From positions 1 through 23,260 of the forward strand of contig CAZPMN010000035.1 in the NCBI GenBank assembly GCA_964587835.1: a stretch of DNA of 23,260 nucleotides, written 5' to 3'. Shown one piece after another: positions 14,090 through 21,699 of the stretch (position 1 is its first letter; each line of letters begins with the position of its first letter). The position numbers and the translations under genes were made by a program. The DNA comes from Erginobacter sp964587835. GTDB taxonomy: Bacteria; Auribacterota; Erginobacteria; Erginobacterales; Erginobacteraceae. The notes beneath the pieces are model-generated. The model ran no database searches. It had not been told where the DNA came from and saw only the letters and a program-made list of their open reading frames with translations.

Positions 14090-15709
14090 TCAAATGTATC
14101 CCATATTCTCAAGATGCTTGACCACCTTCCGCTGTTCGGACGGACTATAGGAATGCTGATTGGCCGAGCGGAATAGCGATGAGCCGAGCGCTGTCCTGAT
14201 TGGTTTTCCCGCAATCATCCCTTCTTCGAATACCTCCTGAGGCACCCGGCCGTCAACATAGCCCGGGACCGGCAGGTCGTGCAAATACAGGACGGTCGGG
14301 GTAATATCCACGACCGAAATATCCCGGCGAAATCCCCTTTTAACGCCCGGACCATTGAATATGAATACCCCATCCGGGTCGTGATCGGCCAGCCGAAAGT
14401 CGAGCTCATTGATCCAGGTCTTTCCGAAATCTCCATATACGATGTGGGAATAATCCACCGGGTTGAAAATGATATCCGGCGCGAATTTCAATTGACCTCC
14501 CCGGTAAAGATCCTCCCGGGAGAAAACTTCCGCCACTATCCGTTCTCCGGTATCAGGGTTCTTCAACCCCTGAAGAAGTTCGGACAAATCCGCTCGGAGC
14601 TTTTGGTACTCGGCGCCCGGGGAGACAATCCCCCGGGAATAATCTCCGGCGCTGTGAATGAAGACCCGGCCCATATATCCATACGAGAAAGCTTTAGTCC
14701 TGCTCCAATCTATCAAGTGTAATTGATAACGTTGCCGGCGCTGAACTTCCCTGAGTTTATCCAGCAAGATTTCCGGCAAATAAGATTTCAACCCTTGCTT
14801 GAGAGCAGAAGGTACTCGGGAAAACATATCCCTGAGCATCGCGATCTTTTTCCCCTCCGGCCGATTGTGTCTTGCCGCCTCGGGGCTCAACTTCTTGAGA
14901 TATCCCCACTCTTCCAAAAGACTATTCAGGTGAATTTCAGCCGTCGACCGGGTAAACCCGTGATCGGAGATGACAAGTGTGTTCCAGTCTTCTCCGATCT
15001 CATTGATGATCCGCCCCACCATCCGATCCATAAATCTGTAGGCCTGATTTATGGCATCCCGGTCTCCAATCTGCCGGCCCCAGAGATAATGCTGGAGCCA
15101 GTCCAGTCCCTGGAAAACAATAAAGTACATTTCACAATCATATTGCCTGATCAATTTCAGGGCGATCTCGCACTGGTTTTCGGTGATCGAGATAATTTCC
15201 GCGTAGTAATCTTCCCCCCCGGCTGTCGGGTCACAGGACGGATTCGCCCGATAGCCCCGCTTGTTGATGAATTTGTTTAATTCCGGGGGGAACGCCAGGT
15301 TTTTCTTCCTTGGAGAAAACGCGCCGGAGACAAAAAAAGAATTAATTTGGGGCGGGGGGTAGGCCAGCGGGAAGTTGAAGATCCCCGCCGGTTTCCCGTG
15401 CTGATTAAAAATATCCCAGAGCACCGGTGTCTTAATCGAACTGAAGACATTGATCGGGGCGGCGGTGTAATTGGCGCGATCCAATTCGAAGAAGTCATAG
15501 ATACCGTGCTTTCCCGGATTGGCCCCGCTGACTATGGAAGGCCAGGCCAGGGGGGTCATCGGAGGATCGGTAGATTTCAGGACCCCGGAGGCTCCAGAAT
15601 TAATCAGGGCGGCCATATTCGGCAGCTCATTCCTCTCCACCATCGGGGCGACAATCCTCCAGGCCGCCCCGTCAAGTCCGATGATCAAGGTTTTTGGCTG
15701 ATGATTCAT
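14090..15709 (-). CDS. Type I phosphodiesterase/nucleotide pyrophosphatase-family protein
   Basis: A 539-residue alkaline-phosphatase-superfamily enzyme. Metal site and nucleophile are visible: TLIIGLDGAAW (D13), MTPLAWPSIVSGANPGKHGI (T52 as nucleophile), GLDWLQHYLWG (D203, H207), VISDHGF (D249, H250) and ADHDPDGVFIFNGPGVK near the C-terminus. There is no signal peptide, so it probably acts in the cytoplasm. Relatives are common in exopolysaccharide clusters of uncultivated lineages; they may hydrolyse or transfer a phosphodiester on the glycan or its nucleotide-sugar donors. The gene lies 31 nt after the CmoB-like methyltransferase and ends with SPSEQRKVVKHLENMGYI, a C-terminal style shared with the hydrolase at 8557 (ends LGYL). 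The substrate is unknown. Confidence 0.85.
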   Translation of the reverse strand: MNHQPKTLIIGLDGAAWRIVAPMVERNELPNMAALINSGASGVLKSTDPPMTPLAWPSIVSGANPGKHGIYDFFELDRANYTAAPINVFSSIKTPVLWDIFNQHGKPAGIFNFPLAYPPPQINSFFVSGAFSPRKKNLAFPPELNKFINKRGYRANPSCDPTAGGEDYYAEIISITENQCEIALKLIRQYDCEMYFIVFQGLDWLQHYLWGRQIGDRDAINQAYRFMDRMVGRIINEIGEDWNTLVISDHGFTRSTAEIHLNSLLEEWGYLKKLSPEAARHNRPEGKKIAMLRDMFSRVPSALKQGLKSYLPEILLDKLREVQRRQRYQLHLIDWSRTKAFSYGYMGRVFIHSAGDYSRGIVSPGAEYQKLRADLSELLQGLKNPDTGERIVAEVFSREDLYRGGQLKFAPDIIFNPVDYSHIVYGDFGKTWINELDFRLADHDPDGVFIFNGPGVKRGFRRDISVVDITPTVLYLHDLPVPGYVDGRVPQEVFEEGMIAGKPIRTALGSSLFRSANQHSYSPSEQRKVVKHLENMGYI

Positions 15710-15740
15710 TGCTTCGGATTGAACCCCGGAAATCCGGTGG

Positions 15741-16697
15741 TCAGCGGATGTCCCTTCGGGATAGTCCGCTCCTGAGAAAATCCACCTGCCGATCCTTCCG
15801 AGCGACGGCGTGGAGCCGACTGGAGGAGGGCTTACCTACTTCCACCAGACTGTAGCCTACGTCGTGCAGGATCCGCTCAACTGCCAAAGGTGAGGGAGAG
15901 AACCAGTTCCAACCGGTCCGGTTCAATCGCTCCTCGCTCCCGTTCACAAAGACCCGCGGTCCCTCGTAGATCAGAAGAGGCCGCGAGGAATTCGCCGCCT
16001 GGGTCTCCAAGAGCAGGTAACCACCATCTTTAAGGCAATTGAAGGTTATCCGGCAGGCGATAATGGGATCGCTGACGTGATAGAGGACTCCGGCAAATAA
16101 AACATAGTCAAACCGATTGGAGAATTCATCCGGGATCTCGTAGAGGGATATATTTTCCACACTCAGATTGGTAATCCCGAAGGCATCTATCAGGTAGTTG
16201 AGACATTCCGCGTATTTTTTCACTTCCTCAATAGCCACTACCTCCGCTCCCAGCGCGGAGAGAATGAGGCTGGTTCCTCCGGTCCAACACCCGATATCCA
16301 GTATCCTCTTGCCGGTTAAATCGCGGGGGAGTACCCCGAATTGATCCATAAATGTTGCCAGAAGGTTGATATGGCGATTGCCCATCTTCCCCTTCAAGGC
16401 GAAATCACCGAAATCGTGATTATGCCCCCAGTGGAACTTGATTGATAGATCACGCTGGTAGCTCTGGCCGGCGAAGCCTTCCATCTCCCCGTCAACCAGG
16501 CCAAGGAATCCCCGGATTCTGGCTTGAAATTCCCGGGGAGTTTGATTCTTCAGGCTATCCACCCGAAATTTATCCATCTGCGCCTGCAGGAAGGGCGCCG
16601 AACCTCCATCTTCCAGCCGTCTTTGGAAAAGGTCACGATAGTAGAGGTCCTTAACCCGGTGGTACTTCGTCCTGAGCATCTCTATGAAACTGGACAT
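15741..16697 (-). CDS. CmoB-like (DUF1698) SAM-dependent methyltransferase
   Basis: This 318-residue protein has FHWGHNHDFGDF (88-99), KRILDIGCWTGGTSLILSALG (130-150, motif I), VVAIEEVKKYAECL, FDYVLFAGVLYHVSDP (196-211) and GGYLLLETQ. The GVLYH-x-x-DP motif is characteristic of CmoB and related methyltransferases. True CmoB carboxymethylates tRNA uridine, but location inside a flippase/glycosyltransferase operon suggests a glycan-modifying relative. Its start overlaps the flippase stop by 16 nt, so translation is probably coupled. A hairpin-like sequence (about 15743-15770) covers its last codons, so the final residues (LSRRDIR) may derive from repeat DNA. Confidence 0.85.
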   Translation of the reverse strand: MSSFIEMLRTKYHRVKDLYYRDLFQRRLEDGGSAPFLQAQMDKFRVDSLKNQTPREFQARIRGFLGLVDGEMEGFAGQSYQRDLSIKFHWGHNHDFGDFALKGKMGNRHINLLATFMDQFGVLPRDLTGKRILDIGCWTGGTSLILSALGAEVVAIEEVKKYAECLNYLIDAFGITNLSVENISLYEIPDEFSNRFDYVLFAGVLYHVSDPIIACRITFNCLKDGGYLLLETQAANSSRPLLIYEGPRVFVNGSEERLNRTGWNWFSPSPLAVERILHDVGYSLVEVGKPSSSRLHAVARKDRQVDFLRSGLSRRDIR

Positions 16698-18238
16698 TTC
16701 AACCTCCGTCGAAATTGGCGGATAATTTGACCCAACATCGCTCGGTCTCCAATATTGAGACCCATCTTCAGCAGAATGAAAATATAGACTCCGACCAGAA
16801 CCAGCATTCCGCCAATTGAAACGATGGTGGAATCCGGCCGGAGGAGGATGGAATAGATCACTCCAAATACCGAAGCCGTTCCCGCTGCCGCCAGCGGCTT
16901 CAAGATATCACCATCGTAAGGCGTCAGCCGAAAGATTCTATAGACCTCGATCAACCGGGCCAGATGGACCAGCGAATAGCTGATTACGGTGGCCAGGGCC
17001 GCACCATAGGCTCCGTAAACCGGGATCAAAACAATGTTGAGGGACACGTTGACTATCACCAGAGATATGATATTGGCCAGGTCAACATTCTGCCGGCCGC
17101 TCATTACGAGTATCGAACCCCCGGGACCGGTCCCCGCCCCGATAAAATAGGCCAGAGACAGGAGGATGAGAATTCCGGTTCCCGCCTGATACTCCAAGCC
17201 GAAGAGTATTGTCAACAGTTGCGGGAAGATGAGGAAGACCAGGACCAGGGGAAAGGTCGCGATCACGATCCAGCGAGTAACCTTGATGTAAATTTCCTGG
17301 ATATCCGAAAATTTTTCCCGATGGAACAGGTGGGCAATCGTCGGGGAAAAGATGGTCAGAATGGCGGTTATGAAGATCAAGATACTCTTGGCGAGCAAAT
17401 TTCCCGCGTTGTAAATACCAACCTCGCCGGTCGGCCGGAAATAACCAACCATAACACGATCCGTATAGCTCAACACCAGATACGATATCCCGATAAATAG
17501 AGTCGGTATGGAGAACGCAAACAGTTGCTTGGGATTATACCGGGGAGCGAGATTAGATTTTATCTCCGGAAAGATCCGGATCAAAAGACGGATACTTAAC
17601 CCGGCGCAGATAATCGCCGATACCAGAAAACTCCCCAGGGCGCCGCGCAGCCGGAAACCGGATACCACGGCTATCCCGAAAAGCAAGAAGTGACTGCCCG
17701 GTTTGACCAGGTTCTGAACAATCTGCTGATAATCTATTCTCTTAAAAGCCTGAAACAGGGCGGTCAGGATCGCCGTGATAATTAAAAATGGCAGGGCCAG
17801 GGCGAAGACGCGCAAGACTCCAGTTAACCGGGGATCCCTGAATACGGCCGTCGAGATCGCGGGAGCCAGGAAGAATATGATTAATCCTATCAACAGACCG
17901 GCAACCAGTGAAAATACCAGTGCCTGGATTACCGTACCCTTCGCTCCGGCACTGTCTCGCGTCCCCTGATAGATCGAGCAATATCGGATGACGCCTTGAT
18001 CCAGACCCAGCAGACTCACCGCCTGCAGGATACTGATAATGCTCAAACCAAGCGCGTAGAGTCCGTAACCTTCCGGCCCCAAGAATCGCCCCAGGAAGAT
18101 GTGAAGAAAAAAGAGCAGAACCTGGCCCGAGGCCAGACCAAAGAGGGCAATCCCCCCACCCCTGGCGATGGTTCTGGTGACTGAGCCGAGATCTGCTGAT
18201 TGATCTTCTCTCGGCAATGAATTGCTCCGGGTAACCAT
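16682..18238 (-). CDS. Wzx-type polysaccharide flippase (MOP superfamily)
   Basis: The 518-residue protein is hydrophobic almost throughout, with about 14 membrane segments expected for the MOP/Wzx fold. Conserved pieces are FLGRFLGPEGYGLYALGLSI near the N-terminus, LGLDQGVIRYCSIYQG, VMVGYFRPTGEVGIYNAGNL in the middle (the typical D-R-x-M-x-G motif region), and IPVYGAYGAALATVISYSLV in the C-terminal half. It would flip undecaprenyl-linked oligosaccharide to the periplasmic face. It is the first gene of the minus-strand operon and diverges from the initiating sugar transferase gene across a 287-bp spacer. No Wzy polymerase is recognisable in the window. Confidence 0.92.
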   Translation of the reverse strand: MVTRSNSLPREDQSADLGSVTRTIARGGGIALFGLASGQVLLFFLHIFLGRFLGPEGYGLYALGLSIISILQAVSLLGLDQGVIRYCSIYQGTRDSAGAKGTVIQALVFSLVAGLLIGLIIFFLAPAISTAVFRDPRLTGVLRVFALALPFLIITAILTALFQAFKRIDYQQIVQNLVKPGSHFLLFGIAVVSGFRLRGALGSFLVSAIICAGLSIRLLIRIFPEIKSNLAPRYNPKQLFAFSIPTLFIGISYLVLSYTDRVMVGYFRPTGEVGIYNAGNLLAKSILIFITAILTIFSPTIAHLFHREKFSDIQEIYIKVTRWIVIATFPLVLVFLIFPQLLTILFGLEYQAGTGILILLSLAYFIGAGTGPGGSILVMSGRQNVDLANIISLVIVNVSLNIVLIPVYGAYGAALATVISYSLVHLARLIEVYRIFRLTPYDGDILKPLAAAGTASVFGVIYSILLRPDSTIVSIGGMLVLVGVYIFILLKMGLNIGDRAMLGQIIRQFRRRLKCPVS

Positions 18239-18525
18239 CCCTGCTGCCCTACTTTAAGATATAGGTCCGGCCCGGAAACCCCCGGACCGAGATAAAATGG
18301 CCGGCGGTCATCTCCCTACCAAGAATAGAGCAGACGCCCCAATCCGGCCCCGGTTCAGCACTAAAATACTGGCTCGCTCGTACCCAGGTCAATCATATAC
18401 CGCCGGCCGTAAACTGAAGACGGCTTTCTCCGGAACACTTTCCTCTTCTATTTCCGGAGAGAAAGTGATAATTTTCATTATTGAACAAGGACAGGTTCCC
18501 TGATGACAGATTATCATCCGGCTGA
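18239..18525. other. Divergent promoter region between flippase and sugar transferase
   Basis: This 287-bp spacer separates two divergent polysaccharide genes and so should hold promoters for both. It contains an imperfect inverted repeat (CTTTCTCCGGAA near 18425 and TTCCGGAGAGAAAG near 18455). A 13-codon reading frame starts at ATG 18503 and overlaps the sugar transferase start. No promoter could be fixed with confidence. Confidence 0.35.
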
Positions 18526-19959
18526 ATGCCCTCCCCCGACTTGAGAAGAAACATTTTTTTTCTTTACCTGATCATTGATCTCATCCTGATCGGGATCTTG
18601 TTCTTCTTGCCCTACCTCCTCCGGTACAATCCGGATCTCTTCTCCCGGATCTTTGCCGGTGATCTTTCCGATCTGCAACTCCTCAACCCGGAGCAGCATC
18701 TGTTGGTTTACAGTTTCTGGGCTGTGGTCATCGTTCTCTTTTTCTTCCTCTACGGACTCTACGAAACCAAGCGGGAACTATCCTATCTGGACGAGGCGAT
18801 CCTGGTCCTCAAGGCTCTCTTCTTCTCCAGCCTCCCTTCGGCGGCCGCCGTCTTCTTTTTTCAGGTTAAATACTTTTCCCGCCTGGTCTTTCTCCAGAAC
18901 CTGCTCGCCCTGGCGGTCGGCCTGATCCTCTGGAGGATGGTAAAGAGATATTTGGTCCGGCGGCGGGTAGTCCGGGGCTTCAACAACCAAAACGTCCTGA
19001 TCGTGGGCGCGGGCAAGGTGGGGCAAGCCCTGGCCCGGGAGATCGAAGGCAACCGCTACCTGGGCCTGGAGGTGATCGGTTTCCTGGATGATAACCCGGT
19101 TCGGGCGGAACCGGGGGTCCGGGTCCTCGGAACCACCGGGGATTTTACCGAGGTGGCGCGCAAGGAATTCGTCGACGAAGTTCTGATCTCCATCCCCTCG
19201 GAACGGGCCCTGGTGGCCCGACTGATCACCCAGGCCCGTCGACTGGGCAAGACGATCCGGGTGGTGCCGGATCTGTTGAGCCTGGGGATGGAGGGGATCA
19301 AGGCCAGTTACCTGGGTCGGATCCCGCTTCTGGAATACTACGGAAAAGGACTCCACCCGGCCGATCTTCTCCTCAAGCGGGGATTCGACATCGCGGTTTC
19401 CGCCCTCGCTCTCCTGCTCCTCTCCCCTCTCCTGCTCCTGATCGCCGTCGCCGTCAAGCTTGATTCCCCCGGACCGGTTTTCTATATCTCGCGGCGAAAC
19501 GGGAAGAAGGGGCGGATCTTTAACTTCTATAAATTCCGGACCATGGTCGTGGGGGCCGAGGGGATGCTGGATTCCCTCCGCCACCTTGATGAGAGCGACG
19601 GACCGGTCTTCAAGATCAGGAACGATCCCCGGGTGACCCGGGTGGGGAGAGTGCTGAGACGCTACAGCCTCGACGAACTGCCTCAGCTCTGGAACGTCCT
19701 CAAGGGCGACATGAGCCTGGTCGGACCCCGGCCGCCCACTCCGGATGAGGTGGCCAGATACGCCGACTGGCAACTGAAGAGACTGGAGATCCGCCCCGGC
19801 CTGACCTGTCTCTGGCAGGTCAAGGGTCGGAGCAACCTCTCCTTTCGGGACTGGATGAAATTCGACCTCTTCTACATTGAGAACTGGTCCTTCTGGCTCG
19901 ATATCAAGATCCTCTTGCGGACGATCCTGGTCGTAATCCGCGGCGAGGGGGCGTACTGA
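18526..19959 (+). CDS. Polyprenyl-phosphate sugar-1-phosphate transferase (PHPT, WbaP-like)
   Basis: The enzyme starts a lipid-linked glycan by moving sugar-1-phosphate from a UDP-sugar to undecaprenyl phosphate. Its 477 residues show the usual three parts: four to five N-terminal membrane helices (about 10-135); a Rossmann-like CoA-binding-type domain (NVLIVGAGKVGQALAREI, 156-173); and the C-terminal bacterial sugar transferase domain. That domain has KRGFDIAVSALALLLLSPLL (284-303), FYKFRTM (334-340), D383-E384 in YSLDELPQLWNVLKGDMSLV and the PRP motif at 401-403. ATG 18526 lacks a good ribosome site but gives the expected N-terminus. It is probably the first step for the glycan built by the neighbouring transferases. 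Repeat DNA begins within a few bases of its stop. Confidence 0.93.
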   Translation: MPSPDLRRNIFFLYLIIDLILIGILFFLPYLLRYNPDLFSRIFAGDLSDLQLLNPEQHLLVYSFWAVVIVLFFFLYGLYETKRELSYLDEAILVLKALFFSSLPSAAAVFFFQVKYFSRLVFLQNLLALAVGLILWRMVKRYLVRRRVVRGFNNQNVLIVGAGKVGQALAREIEGNRYLGLEVIGFLDDNPVRAEPGVRVLGTTGDFTEVARKEFVDEVLISIPSERALVARLITQARRLGKTIRVVPDLLSLGMEGIKASYLGRIPLLEYYGKGLHPADLLLKRGFDIAVSALALLLLSPLLLLIAVAVKLDSPGPVFYISRRNGKKGRIFNFYKFRTMVVGAEGMLDSLRHLDESDGPVFKIRNDPRVTRVGRVLRRYSLDELPQLWNVLKGDMSLVGPRPPTPDEVARYADWQLKRLEIRPGLTCLWQVKGRSNLSFRDWMKFDLFYIENWSFWLDIKILLRTILVVIRGEGAY

Positions 19960-19994
19960 GGGGAAGGTAAGCGGTAAGCGGTGGGGGAAATGCG

Positions 19995-20070
19995 TTATCG
20001 CCCTCCGGGCTTGTAGGATCGGAATGCCGGCGGCATTCCTGGTGGTAATTGTAATATCGCTCCGCTTGAA
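19995..20070. repeat. Modular hairpin repeat, copy A
   Basis: Contains ATCGCCCTCCGGGCTTGTAG, a hairpin with arms GGAATGCC and GGCATTCC, GTGGTAATTGT, and ATCGCTCCGCTTG. The same modules, with small changes and one internal duplication, recur at 21389-21525. It is preceded after the sugar-transferase stop by heptamers (GGTAAGC twice, 19966-19979). The gap 19960-20264 consists mainly of such repeats and holds no gene. Confidence 0.7.
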
Positions 20071-20128
20071 ATGGGTGAGGATCGGTAAGTGGAAAACAGT
20101 GAGCAGTAAGCAGTCCATGCTGGGTACC

Positions 20129-20184
20129 ATTCCCTATTCACTATTCCCCATTCCCCATTCACTATTCCCCATTCCCTATTCCCT
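20129..20184. repeat. Heptanucleotide tandem array (ATTCCCT/ATTCCCC/ATTCACT, 8 units)
   Basis: Eight uninterrupted 7-bp units with three variant sequences. Just upstream lie heptamers of another type (AGTGAGC, AGTAAGC, 20098-20111). Just downstream GTAATCAGTAATCGG (20242-20256) runs into the binding-protein start. The exact 15-mer recurs at 21359-21373 after that gene. Confidence 0.85.
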
Positions 20185-20264
20185 AACCCATCCTGTCGAT
20201 CCTGTTATCCTGTCAAAAAATGGGGGCGGGGCGGAGAGACAGTAATCAGTAATCGGTGAATATT

Positions 20265-21353
20265 ATGAGGCAATGGATTAAGCAGGCGGCGGTGGTGGCC
20301 TTTGCGGGGATACTGGCGGCGGGCTGCGGGGAGCAGGGTCCGGGGGGCGGGGAGAAGGCGCTCCGGGTCGGGTTCGTTTACATCTCCCCGGTGGGAGACG
20401 CGGGCTGGACCTACGCCCACGACCGGGGTCGGGAGGAGATCGACCGACTCCCCTTCGTCGATACCACCCGGGCGGTGGAGTCGGTCTCCGAGACCGCCGA
20501 CGCCACCCGGGTGATGTCCCAGCTGGCGGCCCAGGGCTTTAATTTGATCTTCGCCACCAGCTACGGATATATGGACCAGACCCTGGAGGCCGCCCGGCAG
20601 TTCCCGGAAGTCATCTTTATGCATTGCTCGGGGCATAAATCCGCCCCCAACCTGGGAACCTACTTCGGCAAGATGTACCAGGCCCGCTACCTGACCGGCC
20701 TGGTGGCAGGCAAGATGACCGAATCCAACCTGATCGGATACGCCGCCGCTCACCCGATCCCGGAGGTGATCCGGGGGATCAACGCCTTCACCCTGGGAGT
20801 ACGGAAAGCCAACCCCGCGGCCCGGGTCCGGGTGGTCTGGTCTTATACCTGGTTCGACCCGCCCAAGGAACGGAGGGTGGCCGAGAGCCTCCTCGAAGTG
20901 GGGGCCGACGTAATCGCCCAGCACCAGGATACCCCCGGCCCCCAGCAGGCGGCGGAGGAAGCGGGAAAGTACTCGATCGGCTACAATGTGGATATGTCCC
21001 GGTTCGCGCCAAAGGCCCACCTGACCGGAGCGGTCTGGGAATGGGGCGTGGTCTATACCGCGGTGGTCAAGGCTGTTCACGACGGGACCTGGACCAATGA
21101 GCCGATCTGGTGGGGGCTAGAAACCGGCCTGGTCGGACTCGCCCCCTTCGGGCCGATGGTCCCCGATGACGTCCGTCAACTGGTGGAAGAAGAAACAGCC
21201 AAGATCGCCGCCGGGGAACTGAAAATCTTCTCCGGGCCGATCCGGGACCAGGACGGCGAGGTCGTCGTCCCGGCGGGAAAGACCCTTTCCGACGAGGAAC
21301 TGTTCTCGATGAGCTTCTTTGTGGAGGGGGTGGAGGGAGAGATACCCAGGTAA
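20265..21353 (+). CDS. BMP-family ABC transporter substrate-binding lipoprotein
   Basis: BMP/Med-family lipoproteins bind nucleosides or similar small molecules for an ABC importer. From ATG 20265 a basic n-region, a hydrophobic core and lipobox LAAGC (Cys21) give a lipoprotein signal. The body has VGFVYISPVGDAGWTYAHDR, the typical opening with its G-W-T/S-Y-x-H motif. It continues with IFATSYGYMDQTLEAARQFP, YFGKMYQARYLTGLVAGKM, AQHQDTPGPQQAAEEAGKYS, IGYNVDMSRFAPKAHLTGAV, and the family C-terminus with IFSGPIRDQDG. A GTG at 20256 is an alternative start, lying in repeat DNA; neither has a clear ribosome site. The ATPase 346 bp downstream is its partner. Ligand is unknown; purine nucleosides are the usual guess. 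Confidence 0.9.
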   Translation: MRQWIKQAAVVAFAGILAAGCGEQGPGGGEKALRVGFVYISPVGDAGWTYAHDRGREEIDRLPFVDTTRAVESVSETADATRVMSQLAAQGFNLIFATSYGYMDQTLEAARQFPEVIFMHCSGHKSAPNLGTYFGKMYQARYLTGLVAGKMTESNLIGYAAAHPIPEVIRGINAFTLGVRKANPAARVRVVWSYTWFDPPKERRVAESLLEVGADVIAQHQDTPGPQQAAEEAGKYSIGYNVDMSRFAPKAHLTGAVWEWGVVYTAVVKAVHDGTWTNEPIWWGLETGLVGLAPFGPMVPDDVRQLVEEETAKIAAGELKIFSGPIRDQDGEVVVPAGKTLSDEELFSMSFFVEGVEGEIPR

Positions 21354-21388
21354 GTAAGGTAATCAGTAATCGGCAAGGAGGAATTGCG

Positions 21389-21525
21389 GCATCACCCGTC
21401 GGGCTTGCTTGATCGGAATGCCTGCGGCATTCCTTGTGGTAATTGTGGGATCGCCCTTCGGGCTTGTAGTACCGGGGTGCCTGCGGCCCCCCTTGAACTA
21501 ACTGTAGTATCGCTTTGCTTGATGG
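21389..21525. repeat. Modular hairpin repeat, copy B (expanded)
   Basis: Shares GATCGGAATGCC, a 3-nt loop, GGCATTCCT and GTGGTAATTGT with copy A. It then has a second ATCGCCCTTCGGGCTTGTAG module, a diverged GGGTGCCTGCGGC hairpin, and ATCGCTTTGCTTGATGG. It looks like copy A with one module duplicated. It lies in the 346-bp gap between the binding protein and the ATPase, which has no gene. Confidence 0.7.
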
Positions 21526-21546
21526 AGCAGAGCGCCCAGGAAAGAC

Positions 21547-21661
21547 AGTGAACAGTAAGCAGTGAGCAGTAAGCAGTCCATACCGATTACCGATTACCGA
21601 TCACTGATCACTGATTACTGATTACCGATTACTATTCCCCATTCCCTATTCCCTATTACCC
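21547..21661. repeat. Near-continuous heptamer array of three unit types
   Basis: Units in order are AGTGAAC, AGTAAGC, AGTGAGC, AGTAAGC, AGTCCAT, then a 3-nt break, then GATTACC x2, GATCACT x2, GATTACT, GATTACC, GATTACT, ATTCCCC, ATTCCCT x2 and ATTACCC. The 7-bp phase is kept across changes of unit sequence. The GATTACT units are inverted copies of the AGTAATC units at 21357-21373. Confidence 0.85.
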
Positions 21662-21699
21662 AGGCCAATCAGAGTAATCTGTGTAATCCGTGGACTTGA

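Noticed and set aside
18297..18503. 68-codon plus-strand frame in the divergent spacer
   Set aside because: It has no ribosome site, no homology that I recognise and unremarkable composition; the region is better read as promoter DNA.
18778..20130. 450-codon minus-strand frame
   Set aside because: It is antisense to the sugar transferase, composed of low-complexity Asp/Gln/Glu/Pro-rich sequence, and runs into intergenic repeats.
20129..21661. CRISPR-like look of the tandem arrays
   Set aside because: Units are 7-8 bp with no unique spacers, and there are no cas genes in the window.
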